From assembly GCA_041582875.1 (NCBI GenBank), contig JBFHGX010000127.1:1-11150 (forward strand): 11,150 nucleotides of DNA. The letters run 5' to 3'. The DNA comes from UBA6244 sp041582875. GTDB lineage: Bacteria; Bacteroidota; Bacteroidia; Bacteroidales; F082. Under the pieces are notes generated by a model, which saw only the letters and a program-made list of their open reading frames with translations, was not told where the DNA came from and did no database searches. Made by a program: the position numbers and the translations under genes. Position 1 is the first letter of the stretch. Every line of letters starts with the position of its first letter. This document shows positions 1 to 7,624 of this stretch, in pieces.

Positions 1-216
1 GGATTATTTGTGCCTATTATGGTTGCTTTGTACGGCAAACGACCCAATTCGCTGGCAGCCATTATGTCCATGGTAATTGGTGGAACAACTACGGTAACTT
101 TAATTGTTGCGAATATTGAATTACCCTTCGGACTGGATGCCAATATATTTGGAATAACAGCCTCCGCACTTGTGTATTTTTCAGTAACTTTTTTTACTAA
201 AAAAGGAATTATATGA
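1..216 (+). CDS. Sodium:solute symporter family protein, C-terminal fragment
   Basis: Only the last 71 residues are present; the frame is open from the first base, so the gene begins outside the window. The fragment is very hydrophobic, with two likely membrane helices (roughly residues 17-35 and 46-63) and a short Lys-containing cytoplasmic end (TKKGII). The start of the fragment (GLFVPIMVALYGKRPNSLAA) resembles the last helices of SSS-family Na+-coupled symporters, which take up sugars, amino acids, carboxylates or other solutes across the inner membrane. Its TGA stop overlaps the ATG of the amidohydrolase in ATGA (213-216), so the two are probably translationally coupled and the symporter may import that enzyme's substrate (inference). 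With so little sequence, another multi-helix transporter family cannot be excluded. Confidence 0.6.
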   Translation, partial: GLFVPIMVALYGKRPNSLAAIMSMVIGGTTTVTLIVANIELPFGLDANIFGITASALVYFSVTFFTKKGII

Positions 217-1352
217 TAGAAAAAATTATTCAACTCAGGCATGAGCTTCATCAGCATCCTGAAGTTTCAAACAATGAGTTTAAAACAGCCGAGCGTATTG
301 TTGATTTTATAAAGCCCTTTAAGCCTGATGAAATAATTGATTTGGGAAAAACAGGAAAAGCATTTGTGTTTCATGGAGCAGTAGCAGGTAAAACCACCAT
401 TTTTAGATCTGAGCTGGATGCTTTGCCCATTGAGGAGAAGTCTTCATTGGCTTATGCATCTGTCAATCAGAGTATAGCTCATATGTGCGGCCACGATGGG
501 CACATGGCGATTTTGGCTGGTTTGGCACAAAAAATAGCTCTTGCGCCACCTGTATACGGAAAAGTGGTGCTGCTTTTTCAGCCTGCAGAAGAGGTAGAGC
601 AAGGGGCGAGGGATGTGGTTGAAAATCCTGCGTTTAAAAAGTTAAAACCGGACTATATATTTGCCTTACACAATGTTCCTGGTATTGAAAAACATCACAT
701 TGTCATGAAGAGCGGAAGTTTCTCGGCAGCTTCAAAAGGGATGACCATTCGACTTTTTGGAAAAACCTCTCATGCGGCTGAACCTGAAAATGGCATTAGT
801 CCGGCAAATGCTATTTCACTCATCGTTCAACAGTTGAACGCGTTAGTTAAAGATTCTCAACTTTTTTCCGACTTAACATTGCTTACCATCATACATATTC
901 GCATGGGTGAAATATCTTTTGGTACTTCGCCGGGATATGCCGAGATACACGTCACTTTAAGGACGTTTGAAAACAAGGATATGGAGGTACTAACCAATCA
1001 TTGTGAGAAAATCGTCCGGGAAATTTCCGAAGCTGAACAGCTGAAATGTGAGATTTCCTATTCCGAAGAATTTCCTGCTAGCGTGAATGATACCACCTGC
1101 ATGGGTTACGTAGAAGATTCGGCAAACCGCAATAATCTGACTATTCAACAAAGACAAAAACCCTTTAAGTGGTCGGAGGATTTTGGATACTACAGTCAGC
1201 AATACAAAAGCTGCTTGTTTGGACTCGGATCAGGCACCTCACAACCACCTCTTCACAATCCCGATTACGATTTTCCTGATGATATTATTGTAACCGGAAT
1301 CAACATGTTTTATAGTATTTACAAGAAAATTAATTTACAAGATGACGAATAG
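213..1352 (+). CDS. M20D-family metallo-amidohydrolase (N-acyl-amino-acid / hippurate hydrolase type)
   Basis: A 379-residue cytosolic dimetal hydrolase, full length for the M20D family, which removes acyl groups from N-acyl amino acids or cleaves related amides. Visible metal ligands and motifs are C92-G-H94-D-G-H97, the QPAEE motif with catalytic Glu126/Glu127, H153 in ALHN, and H348 near the C-terminus in PPLHNPDYDF. The inserted dimerisation domain starts near residue 170 and carries GKTSHAAEPENGISP. SEDF at 321-324 matches the conserved C-terminal family motif. There is no signal peptide. The start overlaps the symporter stop by 4 bp and the end overlaps the racemase start by 11 bp, so all three are probably one transcript. 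Which acyl group or amino acid is the substrate cannot be read from the sequence; a dipeptidase or carbamoylase-like role is a weaker alternative. Confidence 0.88.
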   Translation: MIEKIIQLRHELHQHPEVSNNEFKTAERIVDFIKPFKPDEIIDLGKTGKAFVFHGAVAGKTTIFRSELDALPIEEKSSLAYASVNQSIAHMCGHDGHMAILAGLAQKIALAPPVYGKVVLLFQPAEEVEQGARDVVENPAFKKLKPDYIFALHNVPGIEKHHIVMKSGSFSAASKGMTIRLFGKTSHAAEPENGISPANAISLIVQQLNALVKDSQLFSDLTLLTIIHIRMGEISFGTSPGYAEIHVTLRTFENKDMEVLTNHCEKIVREISEAEQLKCEISYSEEFPASVNDTTCMGYVEDSANRNNLTIQQRQKPFKWSEDFGYYSQQYKSCLFGLGSGTSQPPLHNPDYDFPDDIIVTGINMFYSIYKKINLQDDE

Positions 1353-2499
1353 TTCCATCATCGCCATTGACGAAAAATCAGTGCAAAACAATGTTTCTTT
1401 TTTAAAAAAGAAAATGGGTAAAAAAGTTGTGATATCTGCTGTTGTAAAAGCCAACGCCTATGGGCATGGTATTGAGTATATTGTGCCCCTTTTCGAAAAA
1501 TATGGTATCAATCATTTTTCAGTATTTAGTTATAGTGAGGCACTAAGGGTGTACCAAAGCCTGGCGGAGCCACGAGATATCGTAATTATGGGTTGGATTC
1601 CTGATGATAAAATAGCTGATGTACTAGAAAAGGGTATCGAGTTCTTTGTGTTTAATCTCAAACGTCTTGAGTTGGCATTGGAAACGGCAAAGCGCCTAAA
1701 AATTAAAGCCAATATTCATCTGGAAGCAGAAACGGGAATGAATCGGTCTGGTTTGGAAAGCAATGAGTTGAATCAGGCAATTGCAATTATCAAGGCGAAT
1801 CAGGATTATATAAATGTCGCTGGTTTTTGTACTCATCTGGCTGGAGCTGAAAGTATTTCAAATCATCCACGCATACAAAAGCAGTTGAAAAAATACCAAA
1901 AGATGTTGTCGGTTCTGGAAGATGCAGGAATTAATCCAGGATACCGGCATGTAGCCAATTCTGCAGCTTCGTTTATTTATCCGAAGGCACGAATGGATCT
2001 GGTTCGCATTGGCATCATGATTTATGGTTATTGGTCGAGCATTGAGGTGTTTATTCAATATAGCCACAATAAAGTCAACAAGGTAGATCCATTACAACGT
2101 ATTCTAAGCTGGAAAAGTCGGATAATGGCTATCAAAACGGTTAAATATGGTGAATTTATTAGTTATGGAATTTCGTATTTGGCTCAATCGGATGTGAAAA
2201 CCGCCCTCATTCCCATTGGGTATTCCTCTGGTTATAGCCGTTCATTAAGCAACAAGGGGTTGGTAATTATTAACGGACATCGATGTGGTGTAATTGGTGT
2301 AGTCAACATGAATATGATTATTGCAGATGTTTCGCATGTGCCTAACGCCCAGGTAGGAGATGAGGTGGTGATTATTGGTAGGCAGGATCATCTGGAGATT
2401 AAAGTAAGCGCTTTTAGCGATATCAGCGATCAGTTAAACTATGAAGTATTGGCTCATTTGTCGGAATCTATCAAGCGAACTGTGGTGGAATTATCGTAA
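1342..2499 (+). CDS. alr: Alanine racemase family protein (PLP-dependent, fold type III)
   Basis: A 385-residue PLP enzyme with the alanine racemase layout: N-terminal TIM barrel and C-terminal beta domain. The PLP lysine is K36 in VVKANAYGHG. The second catalytic base is Y275 in SYGISY, the PLP-pyridine arginine is R222 in LVRIG, phosphate-binding NSAA lies at 206-209, and the PIGYSSGYSR loop follows at 291-300. It interconverts L- and D-alanine or a similar amino acid. Two positions differ from the usual family pattern: E128 where many members carry a carbamylated lysine (before TGMNR), and N324 where the family has the Asp of its MD pair. Many Bacteroidota encode their cell-wall alanine racemase fused to MurF, so this stand-alone copy, coupled to a transporter and an amidohydrolase, may serve catabolism or another amino acid (inference). 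The family call is firm; substrate specificity is not. Confidence 0.88.
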   Translation: MTNSSIIAIDEKSVQNNVSFLKKKMGKKVVISAVVKANAYGHGIEYIVPLFEKYGINHFSVFSYSEALRVYQSLAEPRDIVIMGWIPDDKIADVLEKGIEFFVFNLKRLELALETAKRLKIKANIHLEAETGMNRSGLESNELNQAIAIIKANQDYINVAGFCTHLAGAESISNHPRIQKQLKKYQKMLSVLEDAGINPGYRHVANSAASFIYPKARMDLVRIGIMIYGYWSSIEVFIQYSHNKVNKVDPLQRILSWKSRIMAIKTVKYGEFISYGISYLAQSDVKTALIPIGYSSGYSRSLSNKGLVIINGHRCGVIGVVNMNMIIADVSHVPNAQVGDEVVIIGRQDHLEIKVSAFSDISDQLNYEVLAHLSESIKRTVVELS

Positions 2500-2571
2500 G
2501 AATAATTGTTGGAGCTAGGTTGAGGGACATTGATAAGAGAAATTTGGTCTTGTATGTGGAAAATAACTTGT

Positions 2572-3495
2572 TTAGTCTATTTGATCCAGAAACTCCTTCA
2601 TTACTTTGAATGCTTCATCCCGTGCAGACCTTTGCGAAAGTGTGAGGTCGTGCATTCCATTATTAATGACCTTTGTGGTGACATGTTTCCCCATTTTTTT
2701 AGCATATCTGGCAATGTCTTTTACATTTAAAACGGAATCTGCGTAAAGCATCTCCTGTTTAAAATCTCCTGGCGGAACGCTTTTGTCTGAATGCATTACC
2801 AACACAGGTATAGGGATGTCCAGCCCATTTTGAAGTTTTTTTTGAGCAGTGTAAATGGCATTTACCCAGCCTAAATCAACCGGATAGCCTAGTACAGGTT
2901 TAATCTTTAAATCAAAATCCCACTCGCCATGATGGGTTTTGTGAACACTTTCTCCATACCCTTTTTTTAATCCTGCCGGCGAGGGTAGATAGGGAAATAG
3001 CCTACCTGTGAATGCAATCAAAGGAAGTACCGCTTTTTCAAAAACAGACATGTTAAAATCTAAAAACGGACTGTTCAAAATCAAGGCTTTTACAGGAGGC
3101 TGATCTCGGTGACGATGACAAAAAAGAGAAGCAATTAATCCTCCTGTAGAATGTCCTAACAGGACAACTTTAGTGCAAAAAGATTTATTAATATGTGCTA
3201 ACGACAATAAAATTTCTTCATCATATTCAACCAAATTATGGGTGGTATTTGGTTTTTGGTGCGGTAACAGCGACCTTCCGTAACGCCTTAAATCAAGGGC
3301 GAAAAATTGAAATCCAATGCCCGTATACCAATCGGCCATATGTTCCTGAAAAAAGTAGTCGTTGAAGCCATGCAAATACAGTACAGCTTTAGTGCTTTTT
3401 CCCTGAAAAGGATGACAATACAAACTGGCAGTATTTTCTCCGAATTTATTGGGCTCTAATTTAAAAGTGATGATTTCTCCGGCTAATTTTTTCAT
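2572..3495 (-). CDS. Alpha/beta hydrolase (serine aminopeptidase S33 / monoacylglycerol-lipase-like)
   Basis: A 307-residue alpha/beta-hydrolase-fold protein without signal peptide. The oxyanion region is LYLHGFNDYF (39-48). The nucleophile elbow is GHSTGG with Ser116. The likely acid is Asp237 in VMHSDKS, and the catalytic His282 lies in NNGMHDL, so the triad is complete and correctly ordered. The sequence fits the Hydrolase_4 group, which includes monoacylglycerol lipases and lysophospholipases that hydrolyse carboxyl esters of lipids. The physiological substrate cannot be named. It converges on the racemase gene with a 72-bp gap and is divergent from the radical SAM gene. A TATCTTTG box on its own strand lies 27 bp before the ATG, so it is probably transcribed alone. 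The first ATG is used because the N-terminal beta-strand begins right after it. Confidence 0.85.
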   Translation of the reverse strand: MKKLAGEIITFKLEPNKFGENTASLYCHPFQGKSTKAVLYLHGFNDYFFQEHMADWYTGIGFQFFALDLRRYGRSLLPHQKPNTTHNLVEYDEEILLSLAHINKSFCTKVVLLGHSTGGLIASLFCHRHRDQPPVKALILNSPFLDFNMSVFEKAVLPLIAFTGRLFPYLPSPAGLKKGYGESVHKTHHGEWDFDLKIKPVLGYPVDLGWVNAIYTAQKKLQNGLDIPIPVLVMHSDKSVPPGDFKQEMLYADSVLNVKDIARYAKKMGKHVTTKVINNGMHDLTLSQRSARDEAFKVMKEFLDQID

Positions 3496-3521
3496 AATAT
3501 TCTGGCTTTAGGCACGAGTCT

Positions 3522-3529
3522 CAAAGATA
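3522..3529 (-). promoter_or_regulatory. Bacteroidota -7 promoter box for the alpha/beta hydrolase
   Basis: The minus strand reads TATCTTTG, an exact match to TAnnTTTG, the -7 element of the Bacteroidota housekeeping sigma factor. Transcription would begin about 20 bases before the hydrolase ATG (3495). No clear -33 TTG is visible at the usual distance. Confidence 0.6.
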
Positions 3530-3612
3530 GCGATTTTCACAAATCATCGCGCATGCAAGCAGATTGTTCAGTCACAGCAAAATGGAGAAATCCTTACATA
3601 TCGCGACTTTAT

Positions 3613-3620
3613 TATCTTTG
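3613..3620 (+). promoter_or_regulatory. Bacteroidota -7 promoter box for the YgiQ-family gene
   Basis: The plus strand reads TATCTTTG, an exact TAnnTTTG match, 19 bases before the ATG at 3640. The leader would be only about 12-16 nucleotides, A/T-rich and without a Shine-Dalgarno sequence, which is normal in Bacteroidota. It is the same octamer as the oppositely facing box at 3522-3529. No good -33 TTG is seen. Confidence 0.62.
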
Positions 3621-3639
3621 TCGCATCTAATATTAAACT

Positions 3640-5475
3640 ATGGAAACTACCTACCGCCAACAATGGCTGCCAACTACGTTAAAAGAAGTTCAGGAAAGAG
3701 GTTGGGAAACATTGGATGTTATACTTTTTAGTGGAGATGCTTATATCGATCACCCATCGTTTGGTACTGCTGTAATTGGCAGAGTACTTGAAAGTATGGG
3801 GCTTCGGGTTGCAATTGTGCCACAGCCCAATTGGCGTGACGACTTGCGTGATTTTAAAAAGCTGGGTCGCCCACGTTTGTTTTTTGGTATTTCTGCTGGT
3901 GTGATGGATTCCATGGTTAATCATTATACTGCCGGAAAACGACTGCGTTCAAATGATGCCTATACTCCGGGAAACCGATCGGGATACCGACCCGATTACC
4001 CTACGATAGTTTATTCAAAGATTCTTAAAAATCTCTTTCCGGAAGTGCCCATTGTTGCAGGGGGTGTAGAAGCTTCGTTGCGCCGGGTAACTCACTACGA
4101 TTATTGGCAGAATAAGCTTTTGCCATCGATGATTGTGCAGAGCGATGTGGATTTAATTGTATATGGTATGGGCGAAAAGCCGATTATGCAAGTGGTTGAT
4201 TTATTGCAAAAAGGAGTTCCATTTCATAAAATAAATACCGTTCCACAAACCTCATTCAAGGTTGATTCCATGGATCAAATTCCTGTAAACAAGAAATGGG
4301 AGACTTTCGAGCTTTTTTCACACGAAAATTGTTTGGATGATAAACTGGCTTATGCCAAGAATTTTAGGGTGGTTGAGGTGGAGTCAAACACCATACATGC
4401 ACGAAGATTGTTGCAAAGAGCAGGGGAGAAGATCGTGGTAATCAATCCTGCCATTGCATGGCTCGAAGAAAAAGAAATGGATTTTATATACGACTTGCCT
4501 TATACTCGTCGTCCGCATTTTAAATACAACGCCAAGGATCCTATTCCTGCTTACGAAATGATTAAATTCTCGGTGAACATGCATCGGGGTTGTTTTGGGG
4601 GATGTAGTTTTTGTACCATTTCGGCACACCAAGGAAAATTTATTTCGTCTCGTTCTGAGCGATCCATTCTTGAAGAAGTCAAAAAGGTGGCTCAACTGCC
4701 AGATTTCAAAGGTCATCTATCTGATTTGGGAGGCCCATCGGCCAATATGTATAAAATGAAAGGGCGTGATCTGGGGCAATGTGAACTATGTAAGCGTCCT
4801 TCTTGTATTTATCCAGCGGTGTGTACCAATTTGGAAGCCGATCATGGCCCTATGCTTGATATATACAAGAAAGTTGATGCTGTGCCCGGTGTTAAAAAGG
4901 TTACTATCGGAAGTGGGATCCGGTACGACTTGTTGATGCCCGAACGTAATAAAAATGGTGGACCTTCAATGGATGAGTACATTAAAGTGGTAGCCGAAAA
5001 GCATGTTTCAGGCCGATTGAAGGTGGCACCAGAGCATACTTCACCTGATGTGGTTCGTATGATGCGAAAACCGCCTTTTGCCTTGTATGATGGTTTTCAA
5101 AAGAAATTTCTGAAAGCTTCGCAGGATGCAGGGTTGAAACAGCAAATCATCCCTTATTTTATTTCAAGTCACCCGGGATGTACCGAAGCAGATATGGCAC
5201 AATTGGCAGTGGATACCAAGGCTGCAGGATTGCAATTGGAGCAAGTACAGGATTTCACTCCAACTCCCATGACTACAGCAACAGTGATGTATTATTCAGG
5301 AATCAACCCAGATAATTTAAAACCTGTTTATACGGCCAAAACAAGTGCCGAAAAAAAGGCGCAAAACGCATTTTTCTTTTGGTATAAGCCTGAATTTAAA
5401 AACCAGATCAGGAAACGTTTAACACAGTTAAAACGTCCCGATCTGGCTGCGAAACTTTTAGATAAAAAACGCTAG
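3640..5475 (+). CDS. ygiQ: YgiQ-family (UPF0313) radical SAM protein
   Basis: A 611-residue member of the YgiQ family. The N-terminus (residues 9-42: LPTTLKEVQERGW, then DVILFSGDAYIDHPSFG) is the family signature and resembles a B12-binding-like domain. The radical SAM core carries C318-x3-C322-x2-C325 (GCFGGCSFC), which would hold the SAM-binding 4Fe-4S cluster. The core also contains DLGGPSANMY and the VAPEHTS segment. A second cysteine group, C381, C384, C389 and C395 around the SCIYPAVC motif, may bind another metal or cluster. The family is widespread in bacteria but to my knowledge has no established reaction, so no substrate is proposed. The start is supported by the promoter box just upstream and by the N-terminal family motif. 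The stop codon interlocks with that of yebC on the opposite strand. Confidence 0.92.
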   Translation: METTYRQQWLPTTLKEVQERGWETLDVILFSGDAYIDHPSFGTAVIGRVLESMGLRVAIVPQPNWRDDLRDFKKLGRPRLFFGISAGVMDSMVNHYTAGKRLRSNDAYTPGNRSGYRPDYPTIVYSKILKNLFPEVPIVAGGVEASLRRVTHYDYWQNKLLPSMIVQSDVDLIVYGMGEKPIMQVVDLLQKGVPFHKINTVPQTSFKVDSMDQIPVNKKWETFELFSHENCLDDKLAYAKNFRVVEVESNTIHARRLLQRAGEKIVVINPAIAWLEEKEMDFIYDLPYTRRPHFKYNAKDPIPAYEMIKFSVNMHRGCFGGCSFCTISAHQGKFISSRSERSILEEVKKVAQLPDFKGHLSDLGGPSANMYKMKGRDLGQCELCKRPSCIYPAVCTNLEADHGPMLDIYKKVDAVPGVKKVTIGSGIRYDLLMPERNKNGGPSMDEYIKVVAEKHVSGRLKVAPEHTSPDVVRMMRKPPFALYDGFQKKFLKASQDAGLKQQIIPYFISSHPGCTEADMAQLAVDTKAAGLQLEQVQDFTPTPMTTATVMYYSGINPDNLKPVYTAKTSAEKKAQNAFFFWYKPEFKNQIRKRLTQLKRPDLAAKLLDKKR

Positions 5476-6188
5476 GCCATATTGGTGAATACAGCTTGAA
5501 CGTCTTCGTCGTCCTCAATTTTTTCAAGCATTTTGTCAATGTCGACAAGTTGCTCTTCGGTAAATTCAACGGGTGTGTTAGGGTATCGTTGTAAGCTCGA
5601 TTTTTTAACCTCGATTCCAAGGTCTTCGATGCCTTTCATTAATGAACCAAAGTTTGTATATTCGCCATAGGCAAAAACAATTCCTTCTTCCACATCTTCG
5701 TCAATTTCTTCCAGACCGGCATCAATGAGTTCGAGTTCGAGCTCTTCCAGATCCATGTCTTCTTTTTTATCAAACTCAATTACCGCTTTTCGGGTAAACA
5801 TATACTCCAGTGAACCTGAGGGTACAAATGCTCCATTGGCGCGGTTAAAATAACTGCGCATATTGGCAACTGTGCGGGTGGTGTTATCTGTGGCACATTC
5901 AATGACTACTAAAATACCATGAGGACCTTTTCCTTCATAAACAACCTCAACAATGGTCTCTGAATCTTTTCCAGCGGCTCGCTTGATGGCCGCGTCAATA
6001 TTGTCTTTTGGAACGTTGTGAGCTTTGGCATTTTGAATGGCATTTCGCAACTTGGAATTCGAATCCGGGTCAGGGCCACCTTCTTTAGCTGCCATTGTAA
6101 TAATTTTTCCTAAGCGAGGGAAAATACGTGACATCTGTCCCCATCTTTTCATTTTCGCGGCCTTACGGTATTCAAATGCTCTACCCAT
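5472..6188 (-). CDS. yebC: YebC/PmpR family regulator (TACO1 homologue)
   Basis: A 238-residue protein of the usual family length. The N-terminus MGRAFEYRKAAKMKRWGQMS and the following LGKIITMAAKEGGPDPDSN region are strongly diagnostic, as is the helix around NVPKDNIDAAIKRAAGK (residues 59-75). The central and C-terminal domains are acidic, with a Glu/Asp-rich run near 142-166 that is typical of the family. Homologues have been reported both as DNA-binding transcriptional regulators (PmpR) and as cytosolic or mitochondrial translation factors; more recent work favours a role in helping ribosomes through difficult stretches such as proline runs. Which applies here cannot be decided from sequence. 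It has its own -7 box at 6223-6230. Its TAG stop shares four bases with the stop of the convergent radical SAM gene, with no terminator between them. Confidence 0.93.
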   Translation of the reverse strand: MGRAFEYRKAAKMKRWGQMSRIFPRLGKIITMAAKEGGPDPDSNSKLRNAIQNAKAHNVPKDNIDAAIKRAAGKDSETIVEVVYEGKGPHGILVVIECATDNTTRTVANMRSYFNRANGAFVPSGSLEYMFTRKAVIEFDKKEDMDLEELELELIDAGLEEIDEDVEEGIVFAYGEYTNFGSLMKGIEDLGIEVKKSSLQRYPNTPVEFTEEQLVDIDKMLEKIEDDEDVQAVFTNMA

Positions 6189-6222
6189 GTGAAATGTCTT
6201 TTAATTATTTAATTTTAGGGCT

Positions 6223-6230
6223 CAAAATTA
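6223..6230 (-). promoter_or_regulatory. Probable -7 promoter box for yebC
   Basis: The minus strand reads TAATTTTG, fitting TAnnTTTG, 34 bases before the yebC ATG at 6188 and downstream of the isomerase-like gene that ends at 6273. Because the region is AT-rich, a chance match is possible. Nothing convincing is seen at -33. Confidence 0.45.
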
Positions 6231-6272
6231 TTAAATCCTGAGCAAAGGACACTGTTTTAGTCGAATTTTATT

Positions 6273-7556
6273 CTAAACAGTTATTTCCTTGTTGTCAATG
6301 ATGTTTTTTATAAACAATTGATGATACTGGGTTAGTATTTTTTCATGCGCGCCAAAAACCAAAATCACATGGTTGCCCAGAGGATTTTCTAATAGCTGAT
6401 CCAATATATCCGTCTGGTTAAGTGTGATTTCGAGTTGTGTGCGGCATAAATTATCTACTGATCCCGATTGGGTGATCAATCCTTCTGTAATCCAAAGACG
6501 ATCCATTTTTTTTCCGCCAAGACGGAAAATGGTGCAGTGTTGTGGCGAAACAAATCCCCTAATTCCGATTCCTAAATCAGTTTCGAAATGAGTTAAAAGT
6601 TCGTATTGTGCTGTCATGCTTGTGGCGATGGTGCAATGTGCTAGTACCAGTGTGTTGTTGTTTTTGTCGATACGAGCAGGATTGGCCATCCATGCTGATG
6701 CTTTTAACAGGTATTTTGCCCATAGCATCCCCACTGTACTTACCAGATCTCCTTCGCAACCTGCCACTACCTGATCGTCGTTGAGCTGTGAAAGTGCATA
6801 GCAACCAGTTGATTGGTGTCGGGTGACTAGGTCGAAACACCGTACCGAAAGGGCATTCAGATGATTTTCTTTCACTACTTCTTGAAGTGCGGTATACACA
6901 TCAACTGACTTCTTAAAATCTTCTTGTTTTGGACCGTCGATATGATTTGCTTGGGTGATGAAATTAGAAATGGGCTCTAGATTTTTTGATGAATCTGCTT
7001 GTTCAACTTTGTTGAAATAGCTGTCGAAATCAATGTCGAGTACTTTGGGTCCCCATGCAGTAGTGAGGGTTTGGTAGTCAGGCATGCTGGCTACCAGCCA
7101 GTCGGATGGCTTTCCTACCAGACCAATTCGTGCGTCTTGAAGTAGCTGATTTGTATTCATAAGGTTAATGAATTGTGATAGCTGCTCTAATCCTGTGGTG
7201 TCATCCGGACTTGAAAGGTAAATGATTTGTCCGCGATGACCATCCTGTTGAAGTTTGGCCAATATTTCTAGTGATGCGGGTAGTGAATTATTCCCCGGGT
7301 GTGCCAACAAAAGAATGGGGTTTCTTTTGTTGAACTTATCGTTGTTTATATGGTTAAGTGTCTTTTTTTCAGTCCCTCCCGTTAGAATGAAAAAGGCAGT
7401 GGCGGCATTTTTTGATTTTTTTATTTCAGAAATAGGTGTTCCTCCCATGCGTTCCAAAACAATAAAATAGGGAGTTCCAATACGGTTAAATTCCGGATTT
7501 TCATTAGACATTGATCCGATGGGAAGAAAGTCGAAAGACGTGATGTGATTGTTCAT
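6273..7556 (-). CDS. L-fucose/L-arabinose isomerase-fold family protein
   Basis: With the ATG at 7556 the protein has 427 residues, clearly shorter than E. coli-type FucI (about 590) and AraA (about 500). The second half carries features of the FucI C-terminal region: VRCFDL (239-244), the Cys-Glu-Gly-Asp motif at 267-270, LAHCT near 305-309, and GNHVILVFGAH near the end (His396, His404). In FucI the corresponding Glu/Asp and the last His bind the catalytic Mn2+, so an aldose-ketose isomerase with a divalent metal is likely, although the sugar is unknown. Residues near 83-150 look like the Rossmann-type N-terminal domain. An in-frame TTG at 7577 would add seven residues but falls at the expected transcription start, so the ATG is preferred. 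It lies 68 bp after the DUF89 gene, with a promoter box between them. Confidence concerns the fold family, not the substrate. Confidence 0.68.
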   Translation of the reverse strand: MNNHITSFDFLPIGSMSNENPEFNRIGTPYFIVLERMGGTPISEIKKSKNAATAFFILTGGTEKKTLNHINNDKFNKRNPILLLAHPGNNSLPASLEILAKLQQDGHRGQIIYLSSPDDTTGLEQLSQFINLMNTNQLLQDARIGLVGKPSDWLVASMPDYQTLTTAWGPKVLDIDFDSYFNKVEQADSSKNLEPISNFITQANHIDGPKQEDFKKSVDVYTALQEVVKENHLNALSVRCFDLVTRHQSTGCYALSQLNDDQVVAGCEGDLVSTVGMLWAKYLLKASAWMANPARIDKNNNTLVLAHCTIATSMTAQYELLTHFETDLGIGIRGFVSPQHCTIFRLGGKKMDRLWITEGLITQSGSVDNLCRTQLEITLNQTDILDQLLENPLGNHVILVFGAHEKILTQYHQLFIKNIIDNKEITV

Positions 7557-7581
7557 GCTAAATTCAGTGGTTATCAAATAG

Positions 7582-7589
7582 CAAAGTTA
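7582..7589 (-). promoter_or_regulatory. Promoter (-7 box) for the isomerase-like gene
   Basis: The minus strand reads TAACTTTG, an exact TAnnTTTG match, 26 bases before the ATG at 7556. A TTG within a T-run lies about 22 bases further upstream (7612-7614) and could be the -33 element. The expected start of transcription falls near 7576, which argues against the in-frame TTG at 7577 as the translation start. Confidence 0.55.
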
Positions 7590-7624
7590 CGCTTTCGGGG
7601 CATTCGTTCACCAAAAAGGTGATT

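Noticed and set aside
2500..2571. Bidirectional terminator between the racemase and hydrolase genes
   Set aside because: I could not find a stem with a T-run in this 72-bp convergent gap.
2530..2730. Plus-strand open frame of 66 codons
   Set aside because: It lies mostly antisense over the 3' end of the alpha/beta hydrolase, which has a complete catalytic triad; the translation shows no domain-like features.
3530..3550. GCGAT / ATCGC inverted repeat just upstream of the hydrolase -7 box
   Set aside because: Arms of only 5 bp with an 11-base centre; easily chance.
6252..6280. Imperfect inverted repeat CTGTTTTAG / CTAAACAG spanning the isomerase-like stop codon
   Set aside because: It needs a bulge, is A/T-rich, and no T-run follows it on the minus strand.
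7557..7577. TTG start adding seven residues to the isomerase-like protein
   Set aside because: The TTG sits at the predicted transcription start downstream of the TAACTTTG box, and an ATG follows 21 bases later.
7608..7622. TCACC-AAAAA-GGTGA hairpin after the DUF89 stop
   Set aside because: The stem has only 5 bp and is not followed by a T-run on the minus strand; too weak to call a terminator.
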